Source: Psychromonas arctica DSM 14288 (GTDB lineage: Bacteria > Pseudomonadota > Gammaproteobacteria > Enterobacterales > Psychromonadaceae). From it: a DNA stretch of 32,130 bases. Every line of letters begins with the position of its first letter. Position 1 is the stretch's first letter. Of the stretch, positions 1 through 8,421 are shown one piece after another. Both the position numbers and the translations under genes were made by a program. The notes beneath the pieces were generated by a model, which had not been told where the DNA came from, searched no databases, and saw nothing but the letters and a program-made list of their open reading frames with translations. The stretch spans positions 1-32,130 of the forward strand of contig NZ_AXWP01000064.1 in NCBI RefSeq assembly GCF_000482725.1. Direction: 5' to 3'.

Positions 1-1
1 A

Positions 2-322
2 ACTACCCGCCAACGAGGCAGGGTGAAAAAAACAAAATCTAGAAATTTACTTGAGCGTTTACAAAATTATGAAGATGACGTACTCAGGTTTATGATCGAT
101 AAAGCCGTACCTTTTACTAATAATCAAGGCGAAAATGACTTGAGGATGGCAAAAGTTCAGCAGAAGATCTCGGGCTGCTTCAGGAGCGAATATGGAGCAG
201 AAATGTTTTTTGGTCTTCGTAGTTACTTATCAAGCTGTAAAAAGCAGGGAGTAAGTGGCTCTACTGCTTTAACGCTATTGTTGAATGGCATGCTACCTAA
301 TATTTTTATCCCTGCTGAGTAG
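2..322 (+). mobile_element. IS66-family transposase, C-terminal fragment (5' end outside window)
   Basis: This is the last ~106 codons of a DDE transposase of the IS66 (TnpC) family. The frame is open from base 2, so the gene begins to the left of the window; a GTG at 23 is only an internal codon. The reading before it (RQRGRVKKTKSRNLLERL) and the motif NNQGENDLRM followed by KVQQKISGCFRS match the conserved C-terminal part of IS66 transposases, including the final catalytic glutamate (usual form NNQAERDLRM). The end of the protein is the usual short helical tail. The 82 bases between its stop and the next gene show no terminal inverted repeat that I can define, because the other end of the element is not visible. 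Whether the element is complete is unknown. Confidence 0.85.
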
Positions 323-404
323 TTACAAAAAATGTATCTATCTCATTTGAAAAACTAAAAGTTAAAACTGTCAGTATTTTTTATGACTTAATAAAAATAT
401 TTCA

Positions 405-1100
405 CTACAATTTATTAAACTTATAACCAATGCCATATACAGAACGGATCGGTTCTGCTTCTTCTGCTATTTGGTTAATCTTTTTACGGATATTTTTAAT
501 GTGTGTATCGATGTTGCGATCGGAGATATCCAAGGTATCGCTGTAAGCATAAACTAAGATTTCGTCTCGGCTAAAAACACGTCCGCTGTTTTCTAAAAAG
601 AGCCGAAGTATTAAAAATTCTCTGGGAGTAAGATCTAAGAATTGGCCTTTAAAGGTGACTTCAAATTCATTAATTGTCATCTCAAACTCTGAGTGTTTAA
701 TGCTATTAGCTGCATCCAACTCTGTATTATTATTGGTCACTCGACGTAGCACGGTTTTGACTCTTGCCATTACTTCTCTAGGGCTAAAGGGTTTACAAAT
801 ATAATCATCTGCACCAAATTCTAATCCCAGTAATTTATCAATTTCTTCACCTTTGGCTGTGATCATAATAATCGGCAGTTGTGAGAACTTTCTGATTTTT
901 TTGCAGATTTCCAGCCCATCAATATCCGGCAGCATTAAATCGAGCAGTATTAGATCTACACTGTTTTCTTCAACAAAAGAGATCACTTCTTTACCGCTAC
1001 TAAGGTGTTCAACCAGGTAACCATTATTCTGACAATAGGCGATTAAGACCTCGGCAATATGAGCTTCATCTTCAACAATGAGAATTTTCTGCTTATTCAC
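405..1100 (-). CDS. BaeR-like OmpR-family response regulator
   Basis: A 231-residue response regulator of the OmpR/PhoB class. The receiver domain (about 1-120) carries the acidic pair E10-D11, the phospho-acceptor D54 in LILLDLMLP, T81 in MITAK and K103 in ICKPFSPRE. The C-terminal winged helix (about 130-230) has the typical DLTPREFLILRLF and IDTHIKNIRKKI segments. The phrase RKFSQLPIIMITAKGEEIDKL and the ICKPFSPREV region are very close to E. coli BaeR. It is the last gene of a minus-strand cluster macA-macB-kinase-regulator; its start abuts the stop of the kinase. BaeSR in E. coli answers envelope stress and controls drug exporters, so control of the neighbouring macAB is the natural inference. 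Its partner kinase is frameshifted here, so phosphorylation may be lost. Confidence 0.93.
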   Translation of the reverse strand: MNKQKILIVEDEAHIAEVLIAYCQNNGYLVEHLSSGKEVISFVEENSVDLILLDLMLPDIDGLEICKKIRKFSQLPIIMITAKGEEIDKLLGLEFGADDYICKPFSPREVMARVKTVLRRVTNNNTELDAANSIKHSEFEMTINEFEVTFKGQFLDLTPREFLILRLFLENSGRVFSRDEILVYAYSDTLDISDRNIDTHIKNIRKKINQIAEEAEPIRSVYGIGYKFNKL

Positions 1101-2191
1101 TACGTATAACTCCTGTGTTCTGGCAGTGTAATATTAATACTGAGTCCGCCTAATGAGGAATCAGAAGTACTAATCTCGCCTTGGTGCGCATCGATAATTT
1201 GTTTACATAAAGCTAACCCTAACCCCGACCCTCCGTAACCACGATTACGAGAGGGTTCTACACGATAAAAGCGTTCAAACAACTTATCTTGGATAGCTAA
1301 TGGTACGCCCGGAGCGGAGTCTTGTATTTGAATATGTAGTTGCTTAGCAACAATTTGAGCTGAAATCTGAATTTTCCCACTTGCATCCGTATAACGGCAA
1401 CAATTCTCAAACAGGTTAACAAATAACTGCCTTATCCTATCCTTATCGGCTAATACGCTACATTTTTTATCTGCCATCAGTTGTGCCAACTGTGAACAAT
1501 CTACATAGAACTTTTTTTGTTCAAATTTGGCAGTAAAGCTATCTGCTACTTGCAGTAATATTTGAATCGGATTAAGCGGTTGTTTTTTATAAGTAAGTCC
1601 ACCAACGTCAGTGATAGATAGCTGATACAGGTCATTAACGATATTGCTCATACTGTCTATCTGGTCGATGAATAACTGCACGCGTTGTTCATCTGCTATA
1701 AATACACCATCTTGAATACCGATCAACTGACCTCTTAACACGGTCAAAGGTGTTTTTAATTCATGGGTCACATCTGACATCCATTTAAAGCGGTTATTCT
1801 GATTTTTGTCTAAGGTTTCAGCTAATACATTAACGTTATCGGACAGCAAGGCGAGTTCATCATTGGTTTTCTTTTCAATTCGAAGGCGGTAATTACCTCG
1901 AATCAAGGTATAGGTGCCATCGATAAGAGAGCTAATAGGCGCCAGCAGGTGTCTTGAAAATAACCAAGCGGTGACTAAAGCTAGTGCAATAACCATCAGC
2001 GCGATGATGTAATAATTTTTGTATTGTTGTGCTAAAAATTCATTTCCTGGGCTGCCTTCGACAAGCTCAGAGGGCACTAAACTCAGCCAGCCTATTATTT
2101 TTCCATTGAGCTCAATGACTTCGCTATAGGGGTTGTCAGTTATTAAGTCTCTACCAATAATAACTTGTTTATCAACATCATATAGGCTCAA
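1100..2191 (-). pseudogene. C-terminal part of a split BaeS-like sensor histidine kinase
   Basis: These 363 codons hold the end of the periplasmic region, the second membrane helix (about 60-79), a HAMP linker (80-130), the phosphoacceptor helix with H143 in VTHELKTPL, and the ATP-binding domain (N-box NLFENCCRYTD, DSAPGVPL, LFERFYR, GGSGLGLALCK). The last motifs are almost those of E. coli BaeS. The frame opens at a poor TTG at 2191 that overlaps the TGA of the upstream fragment (TTGA). The cause is a 35-bp tandem duplication; removing one copy joins the two parts into a ~479-residue protein, close to BaeS length (467). The catalytic half is intact, so translational coupling could still give some product, but it would lack the first membrane helix. 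Confidence 0.85.
2055..2070. repeat. REP-like palindromic motif CTGAGCTTGTCGAAGG within the kinase gene
   Basis: The 16 bases CCTTCGACAAGCTCAG are, on the minus strand, CTGAGCTTGTCGAAGG. I recall this as the core of short palindromic repeats scattered in many bacterial genomes. Here it is in frame and encodes part of SELVEGSPG (residues 41-49 of the downstream fragment), just before the second membrane helix. The flanks (GCC and GGC) could form a short stem. The identification rests on memory of the motif; no second copy lies in this window. Confidence 0.45.
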
Positions 2192-2236
2192 TCTTTTTTG
2201 TGTTTATCAACATCATATAGGCTCAATCTTTTTTGT
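2167..2236. repeat. Perfect 35-bp tandem duplication inside the kinase gene
   Basis: Two head-to-tail copies (2167-2201 and 2202-2236) of a 35-bp unit that starts GTTTATCAACATCATATAGG are identical. Four more bases (GTTT, 2237-2240) match the start of a third copy. Thirty-five is not a multiple of three, so the duplication breaks the kinase frame. Loss of one unit by slippage or recombination would restore it. Confidence 0.95.
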
Positions 2237-2574
2237 GTTTGCAACAAACTACTTAAGGCGAGTAGGTTGTCATTAGTTTCAGTGGCATTTTGTCTGTTGC
2301 TCGTTGGTGTTGAATCCGCAGCATTGCTGTTTACTTTAGCGCCTAGCATCTCTTTCCAGAGAGGTTCATTGCCTTTGAGCCGTTGCCAACTGCCGTTATC
2401 TCGATAATAAGAGACAATTCTGCTTTTCAAATTTGAAACTTGTTTATGCTCTGCCTCATTCACAAAATCATTAAAGCTGGTGGATAAATTAACGGTAATT
2501 AAAGACAGCATTAATCCCACAGCAACAAAGCTGGTAATGCAAAATGCAAAGAAAAATTTATAAAATAACTTCAC
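2188..2574 (-). pseudogene. N-terminal part of the split BaeS-like sensor kinase
   Basis: This 128-codon reading frame begins with MKLFYKFFFAFCITSF, a first membrane helix (about residues 5-28), followed by the start of a periplasmic sensor region. It reaches LSLYDVDK and then leaves the true frame in the second copy of a 35-bp tandem repeat, ending HKKD and TGA. The same SLYDVDK peptide opens the next fragment, which shows directly that the gene was once continuous. The gene lies 101 bases downstream of macB. Alone, this piece could give only a membrane-anchored stub. Confidence 0.82.
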
Positions 2575-2675
2575 GTCATTTCCTTCTTATGCTGCTGATT
2601 AAAAATAGGTTAACTTATCTTTTATTGATAGTAGTTGTTCAATACTCACCATTTTAAAGCTAGCTAGATGCTCTC

Positions 2676-4634
2676 TTAGTCTCGCGCAAGTGCGTCAACA
2701 GGGTTTAATTTGGCGGCATTGCGTGCAGGTAAATAACCAAATAAAACACCGATTAAAGTTGAGCAAGCAAATGCGGTAATGATTGAATTTGTTGAATAAA
2801 TCATTTGAAAGTCACTGCTGCTCGAGGCAAAGATAAGGCCAATTAAAAAAGCCAATGAAATACCCAAAATACCACCGCAAATACAGACTAAAACCGCTTC
2901 AATTAAAAATTGTCGTAAAATATCATGCTTACGAGCACCTACTGCCATTCGAATACCTATTTCACGGGTACGTTCAGTTACTGACACTAACATAATATTC
3001 ATAACACCAATGCCCCCTACAATCAGAGATATAAACGCTATGGTTGAAATAAGCATGGTCATCGTCGCTGACGTTTTTTCAATATTTTCTCGAATAGTAT
3101 CGGTATTAACAGTAAAAAAGTCTTCCACACCATGGCGCATCTTAATTAGCTTAATAATACCCTGTTCAGCAGCGGTGCTAGATACGCTGTCATTAATTCG
3201 TACAGTAATATCATTAACATCATTTTGTCTGAAAATACGTGCTGACACAGTGGTGTAAGGGATCCATACATTTAATGCATCAGTGTTGCCAAAGGCACTT
3301 TCTCTTGGTTCTGTTACCCCAATTACTCGTACGGGTAGTTGACCTAGAAATATTACTTTACCGAGTGCTGATTCTTTTGGGAACAAAGAGGCGACAGTGT
3401 TTGAGTCAATTACTGCCACTTGAGCGAGATCATCAACGCTATTTTCATCAAAATATTGGCCTTGCGCTAAAGTGTAACCCTTTACTCTAAAATACTCCGA
3501 ACCTACACCTTGTACTTCACCGGTGAGGGCTTGGTTGCTATAGCGAATTGCCACATCAGCTCTCACTGTGGGCGTAACACTATCAACAAATGGTAATGTT
3601 TTGAGAATCTCTGCATCACTGGCTGTTAACGTGCGTATTCGACCAGAACGGCGATCACCCAGTCCATTACCGGGTTTAATTTCAATCGTGTTGGTGCCCA
3701 TTGATGCCATATTTTCAAGAACCGCTTGTTGAGAGCCGTTACCCAGAGCGACAACGGAAACAACGGATGCGATACCAATAATAATGCCAAGCATGGTTAG
3801 AAACGTACGCAGTTTATGACTAGACATGGCAGTTAATGCCATTTTTAGCGCTTCAAGATAACGTGTCCAATCAAATAAACTGTTTTTTGGGATAGTCGCC
3901 TTTTTCTCTTTTTTAAATTCGACGGCATTAATTGTTTCCGTTTTTGGGTTAGTGACTGTGTCACTTTTTATTTCACCGTCTTTTATCTCAATAATACGAT
4001 CAGCGAACTTCGCAACCTGTAAGTCATGGGTCACTAAGATAATGGTATGACCGTCTTTATGTAATTCTTGTAACAGCTTCATCATTTCTTCGCCGCTGCT
4101 ACTATCAAGTGCACCTGTTGGTTCATCTGCTAAAATAACGTCGCCACCATTGACCAGTGCACGTGCAACACTGACTCGTTGCTGCTGGCCACCACTTAAT
4201 TGACTTGGTTTGTGATCAAGCCTGTCACTCAACCCTAATCGAGTCAGCAATGCTTCAGCTTTTGCTCGACGAGTTGCTTTATCTTCACTGGCGTATAATG
4301 CTGGTACTTCCACATTCGCGACGGCAGAAAGGTCACCCAGTAGATGATAACGCTGAAATATAAAACCAAAATATTCACGGCGCAGTGCCGCTAATTGGTC
4401 TTCATCCATTTTAGACGTATCTTGACCATTAATCAGATACTGGCCTGCCGAAGGCTTGTCCAAACAGCCTAAAATATTCATTAAGGTTGACTTGCCTGAA
4501 CCTGATGCTCCAACAATAGCGATCATTTCGCCTCTGTGAACTTTTAAACTCACGTTATTTAACACGGTAAGATCTTGTTCTCCAGCGCTAAATGTTCGAC
4601 TGACACCTGCAATTTCAAGTAGTACTTCACTCAT
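2676..4634 (-). CDS. macB: MacB macrolide/peptide export ABC transporter, ATP-binding and permease protein
   Basis: A 652-residue fusion of an ABC ATPase and a permease, the usual MacB length. The ATPase (about 1-230) has Walker A GASGSGKST, signature LSGGQQQRVSVARAL, Walker B VILADEPTGALDS and the switch histidine in LVTHD. The membrane part has one helix at about 275-295 (KLRTFLTMLGIIIG), a large periplasmic domain (about 300-525), then three helices in the FtsX-like region, with VSVTERTREIGIRMAVGAR between the first two. It ends PVDALARD, as MacB proteins do. MacB works as an inner-membrane dimer with the adaptor MacA and an outer-membrane TolC to expel macrolides, lipopeptides, toxins or haem precursors from the periplasm. 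macA lies 3 bases upstream, so the two are co-translated. No tolC is present in the window. Confidence 0.96.
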   Translation of the reverse strand: MSEVLLEIAGVSRTFSAGEQDLTVLNNVSLKVHRGEMIAIVGASGSGKSTLMNILGCLDKPSAGQYLINGQDTSKMDEDQLAALRREYFGFIFQRYHLLGDLSAVANVEVPALYASEDKATRRAKAEALLTRLGLSDRLDHKPSQLSGGQQQRVSVARALVNGGDVILADEPTGALDSSSGEEMMKLLQELHKDGHTIILVTHDLQVAKFADRIIEIKDGEIKSDTVTNPKTETINAVEFKKEKKATIPKNSLFDWTRYLEALKMALTAMSSHKLRTFLTMLGIIIGIASVVSVVALGNGSQQAVLENMASMGTNTIEIKPGNGLGDRRSGRIRTLTASDAEILKTLPFVDSVTPTVRADVAIRYSNQALTGEVQGVGSEYFRVKGYTLAQGQYFDENSVDDLAQVAVIDSNTVASLFPKESALGKVIFLGQLPVRVIGVTEPRESAFGNTDALNVWIPYTTVSARIFRQNDVNDITVRINDSVSSTAAEQGIIKLIKMRHGVEDFFTVNTDTIRENIEKTSATMTMLISTIAFISLIVGGIGVMNIMLVSVTERTREIGIRMAVGARKHDILRQFLIEAVLVCICGGILGISLAFLIGLIFASSSSDFQMIYSTNSIITAFACSTLIGVLFGYLPARNAAKLNPVDALARD

Positions 4635-4637
4635 AGA

Positions 4638-5831
4638 TTAAAGCCCCGCTTGTTTTTGACGGCCACCGGCCTGACGGCTAGAGGTAGTGGCTTGATTTGC
4701 AGAAGATTGGCCGATGATAATTTCGTCACCTTCTTCAAGTCCTGATAATATTTGTGCATTAACACTGTTATTGATGCCAACTTCAACATCACGGTACTCG
4801 ACTTTATTATCTACTTTGACAGGTACTTGATAGCTATTCTGTTTGTTGGGCGTTTTGGTCAGTACTTGAGCTGGAACCTGTAATACATCTGCAGCACTGT
4901 CTAAAATAATCGAGACCTGTGCCGTCATACCAATACGTAATAGCTGATCAGGGTTGTCGACATCAAATAATGCATTGTAATAAATAGCATCACTGTCACC
5001 TATGCTCAGCTGACTATCATCGCCAGTCAATAACGTAGGACCAGGCTCAATTGCACGTAATACTGCCGTGTATTTTTGTTTAGCATCACCAAGAATTGAA
5101 AAGTAAACCTGTTGCCCTGGTTTTATATGAATAACGTCTGCTTCTGATACTTCAGCTTTAATGGTCATGGTTGTAAGCTGTGCAAGTTCAACAATGCTAG
5201 GCGTTTCTTGATTGTTGCTGATAGTTTGACCTTGTTGTGCAGAAATATAAATAACAGTGCCATCGATAGGCGCAACGATGGTCGTATAACCCAATTCTAA
5301 TTTGGCGTTATCGACACTGATCAACGCTTGTTCTTTTTGCGCTTCGATTTGTTCTAGTTCTGCGCTATATACGGTTAACGTTGCCTGCGCCGTGTCGAAA
5401 ATGGACTGCGAAGCCACACCATTTTTAAACATTTTTTGTTGGCGTTCAAATTCTGCTGTTGCTTCATATATTTGTGCTTGTTTTGCTCGGTATTGAGCAT
5501 TGATAATACTAAGTGACGCTTGCGCTTCTTTTAACGTATTTTTTTGCGTCAAATTGTCTATTTGGGCAATTAAATCACCTTTTTTAACCTGATCGCCGAG
5601 ATTAACTGCAATATTGTCTATTTGTCCTGAAGCTTGAGAACCTACATCAACGAGGGTATAGGGATAAAGTACGCCATTTGTTAGGACTACATTTTCTATA
5701 TTGCCTTTTTTCACAAAGTCGGTAGTAAAAACAAGGTTTTGTTCATTTTCTGCAAAGTAGTATTTAATCGAGAAACCAACTCCAACAGCGAATAATATTA
5801 ATATCGTTAGATTCTTTATTTTTTTATTCAT
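4638..5831 (-). CDS. macA: MacA periplasmic adaptor (membrane fusion protein) of the MacAB pump
   Basis: A 397-residue adaptor when started at the ATG at 5831, which gives MNKKIKN and then a signal-anchor helix (about 6-24). A longer frame from 5912 adds 27 residues without a signal sequence and is less likely; a GGAT lies a few bases before the chosen start. The order of domains is: lipoyl half (VDVGSQASGQIDNIAVNLGDQVKKGDLI), a coiled-coil hairpin rich in Q, A and E (about 95-175), the second lipoyl half (YTTIVAPIDGTVI), a beta barrel, and a membrane-proximal domain ending with a basic, Q-rich tail. It joins MacB to an outer-membrane channel and stimulates its ATPase. Confidence 0.95.
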   Translation of the reverse strand: MNKKIKNLTILILFAVGVGFSIKYYFAENEQNLVFTTDFVKKGNIENVVLTNGVLYPYTLVDVGSQASGQIDNIAVNLGDQVKKGDLIAQIDNLTQKNTLKEAQASLSIINAQYRAKQAQIYEATAEFERQQKMFKNGVASQSIFDTAQATLTVYSAELEQIEAQKEQALISVDNAKLELGYTTIVAPIDGTVIYISAQQGQTISNNQETPSIVELAQLTTMTIKAEVSEADVIHIKPGQQVYFSILGDAKQKYTAVLRAIEPGPTLLTGDDSQLSIGDSDAIYYNALFDVDNPDQLLRIGMTAQVSIILDSAADVLQVPAQVLTKTPNKQNSYQVPVKVDNKVEYRDVEVGINNSVNAQILSGLEEGDEIIIGQSSANQATTSSRQAGGRQKQAGL

Positions 5832-6490
5832 GACTGATCCAATCTTATTAGTAAAAGTAGAAGTGCTTCTATGAAAGCGATTAGGGAAAGTATAAGGGGC
5901 AAATATGGTCAAAATATGGAGATTAAAAAATAAATTAACTATATGTATTTAAATAACTATTTTTATTTTCTATGTGATTTTGTGGTAATTGTGTAGATGT
6001 GCTTTCGTACACCACATTATTCAATGTGACTGCATTAATGATATTGAGCAATAGCGTATTGAACATGAAATACTGATAACTAAAAGGGGGCAACAATCTT
6101 TTATCTACTTAAACTTACCTAGGTCACATTCGTGTTCATTTCTGCTCATTTAACGTGTTCAAAAGCATGTTTTTTTCTTGAGAATGTTTAATCCGTGTTA
6201 ATGAGGTGTAATCTCCTTGTTATCAGTTGCTCTATTTATAACGGGCAATATTTGTAAAGTGTTTAGGTCCTATACTGCGATCTTATGAGCGGCTTGATAA
6301 GCCACTTTATAGCTGTTTTGTTGAATCATCTCCTTCGAGTGAAAGCCTTAATCGCCAATCCTTTTCACTGTTAATACTGCATTAATACAACCTGCTGAGC
6401 TTATCAATATACACATTTTCGCCTGATTATTTATTCAGGTCAGTGACTATTGAGCGGTGAAAGTAATGGTTAAATAAAAGAGAGTAAGTA
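5832..6490. other. Intergenic region between macA and the sensor-kinase operon
   Basis: About 660 AT-rich bases between two divergent operons, so it should hold promoters for both. I see no ORF with a ribosome site, no tRNA and no terminator. Small inverted repeats are present (GGCTT/AAGCC at about 6293-6305; CCTGA/TCAGG at 6422-6439), none with a clear function. A TATACT at about 6270 could be a -10 box, but no good -35 stands 16-18 bases before it. Confidence 0.5.
5858..5871. promoter_or_regulatory. 14-bp perfect palindrome upstream of macA
   Basis: TAGAAGTGCTTCTA (arms TAGAAG and CTTCTA, 2-base centre) lies 26 bases upstream of the macA start codon. Its position suits an operator for a dimeric regulator of the pump. 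I cannot match it to a known box, and short palindromes also arise by chance. Confidence 0.3.
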
Positions 6491-6544
6491 ATGTTTTTGG
6501 AACAAATACAGCGGGTTAATAAATCAATGCTAGGCGGAATTTAA
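6491..6544 (+). CDS. 17-codon leader ORF coupled to the sensor kinase gene
   Basis: ATG at 6491 follows a purine-rich ribosome site (AAAAGAGAG) and opens a frame reading MFLEQIQRVNKSMLGGI. Its TAA overlaps the kinase ATG by one base (TAATG), the usual geometry for translational coupling. It is in a different frame from the kinase, so it is not an N-terminal extension. No run of a single amino acid suggests classic attenuation. Function is unknown, and expression is inferred only from ribosome site and layout. Confidence 0.45.
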   Translation: MFLEQIQRVNKSMLGGI

Positions 6545-8421
6545 TGCGCGCAAAAGCCAGGTATTTTGGTATTGGATTTAGACTTGTCTTTGCCTTCAGT
6601 GTGTTGGCCTTTTCGACTATTTTAGTGTCCAGTGTTTCCTATTCAACCTTTAATGAAACCTTAAATCGACTGACTGAAATTCAACAGGAAGATATGGTTT
6701 CTTTAGAGGAAGCCGCGCGTCTTAATGACCTTGCTCGTACCATCATTTCTACTTCTTTTATTATTCTTTCCGCTGAATCGGACCAAGAGCGTGACCAGGC
6801 AATGCAAGAAATTGAGCGTTCACTGTCCACGATGAGTGAGTTGATGGTTGATTTTCCAGATTATAATCAATACTTTAAAAACCTTATTAATCAGATTAAT
6901 TACAACTTAAGTCTGCTTTACACTAATGAAGTCAAAATGCAGGTATTAAATACACAGTTCAAAGATCTGCTGAGTGGGCTATTCCCCTTTTTGATTGCAA
7001 CGGATCAATGGTTATCGCAGTTAAATGATACAAAAAAAACAGCGATTAACCACAATGAATTACGCAGATTATTATATTACCAATTTGGTTTAGCTGAAAA
7101 GCTTTATAACGACCTGACATTTAACGAGTTGGATAACACTATTTTACGCTTAGAAAAAGTAGGCAGTAATTGGTGGGAGTTTTGGCAAGCAGGACAATTA
7201 GAAAATACTGACCCATCCCTTAATAAGCGGCTTGTTTTCATTAATAATATGATGTCTCGGCAGGGCAAATTATTTAACTTAAAAAACCAACAGATTGATT
7301 TAAATTACCAACAGAAATTCCTTTGGGGCAATAGCCGGTTGCAGTTACATCAATTAGCAGTACAAGTAGAAAGTTATGCCAAACGGGTTAATCAGCAAGT
7401 GGATTCGGAAATAGATGCGACTGAACAACGGTTATTAAAAAACATGAAGTTAGCATTGTCTGTCTCCTTCTTTAGCCTGTGTGCCGCGGTCTTTTTCTCT
7501 TGGTTTTATGTTAGAAATAACATTCTGCAACGGATTCGTGATTTGCAGTCAAGTATGCGCTTAATCTCTTCTGGAAAATTGAATACACCGATTCAAATTA
7601 AAGGTCATGACGAAATAACTGAAATGGCCAAAGATGTGCTGCTATTTCAAGCCAACTCTCAAAAGCTCGAACAGACCAATAAACAATTAATCTCCTTACA
7701 GAATGAGCTAGTCCAGTCCGGAAAGTTAGCTGCATTAGGTGGATTGAGTGTGGGAATTACCCATGAAATCAATCAACCGTTAACTGCGGTTAATAGTCAT
7801 TTACACAGTGCGTCAATTTGGTTGGAAAGGAAGCAGCTGGACAAAGTAAAAAATAGTCTGTGCAAGATAGAAAAGTTAATCGCTAAAACCTCTGTTATTA
7901 CCCAGCATTTAAAATCATTTGCCCGTAAATCAGATGGGAAACTTGAAAAGGTCTGCGTCAGTAGCGTGATCACAGAAGCATTAGAGTTGTTATCAAGCCG
8001 CATTGATTATGGTAAATGTAAGATCAGCTATGTCCCGTTAGACAACTATTTTGTGTCGGCGAATGCTATTCGTCTTGAGCAGGTTATGGTGAATATTATT
8101 GCCAATGCATTAGATGCAGTGGAAGGCGTTGATGATGCACATATACATATTTATGTCACTGAAAGTGATCACTCACTTTGCATTAAGGTGAAGGATAACG
8201 GTGAAGGTATTATCAGTGAAGACCTGCCGCATATCTTTGATCCTTTTTTCACTAAGAAGATGGTTGGTAAAGGATTAGGGTTAGGTTTATCCATTACTTT
8301 TAACATTATTAAAGATTTCAATGGCAACTTGTCTGTGCAATCAGAGCGAGGAAAAGGTGCGACCTTCACCATTGAATTAAAGAAACTCAACGAGGAGTGT
8401 TCTAGCGATGCAAAATACTAA
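6544..8421 (+). CDS. Sensor histidine kinase with TorS-like helical sensor region, DctB/PgtB-type core
   Basis: A 625-residue membrane kinase. Helix 1 lies at about 10-32 and helix 2 at about 302-324. Between them is a ~270-residue periplasmic region that is nearly all helix-forming, resembling the paired helical bundles of TorS-type sensors. A HAMP domain follows (about 325-378, LISSGKLNTPIQIKGHDEITEMA in two pieces), a coiled linker, and the phospho-acceptor H407 in GITHEINQPLTAV, the DctB-type H-box. The ATPase domain has N-box VNIIANALDA, G1 VKDNGEGI, F-box DPFFTKK and G2 GKGLGLGLSI. The gene overlaps its response regulator by 14 bases. Known relatives (DctB, PgtB) control solute uptake, and the phn-type importer lies directly downstream. 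The ligand is unknown. Confidence 0.92.
   Translation: MRAKARYFGIGFRLVFAFSVLAFSTILVSSVSYSTFNETLNRLTEIQQEDMVSLEEAARLNDLARTIISTSFIILSAESDQERDQAMQEIERSLSTMSELMVDFPDYNQYFKNLINQINYNLSLLYTNEVKMQVLNTQFKDLLSGLFPFLIATDQWLSQLNDTKKTAINHNELRRLLYYQFGLAEKLYNDLTFNELDNTILRLEKVGSNWWEFWQAGQLENTDPSLNKRLVFINNMMSRQGKLFNLKNQQIDLNYQQKFLWGNSRLQLHQLAVQVESYAKRVNQQVDSEIDATEQRLLKNMKLALSVSFFSLCAAVFFSWFYVRNNILQRIRDLQSSMRLISSGKLNTPIQIKGHDEITEMAKDVLLFQANSQKLEQTNKQLISLQNELVQSGKLAALGGLSVGITHEINQPLTAVNSHLHSASIWLERKQLDKVKNSLCKIEKLIAKTSVITQHLKSFARKSDGKLEKVCVSSVITEALELLSSRIDYGKCKISYVPLDNYFVSANAIRLEQVMVNIIANALDAVEGVDDAHIHIYVTESDHSLCIKVKDNGEGIISEDLPHIFDPFFTKKMVGKGLGLGLSITFNIIKDFNGNLSVQSERGKGATFTIELKKLNEECSSDAKY

Noticed and set aside
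5832-5912. N-terminal extension of macA
   Set aside because: It would put 27 residues before the signal anchor; the start at 5831 gives the normal family N-terminus.
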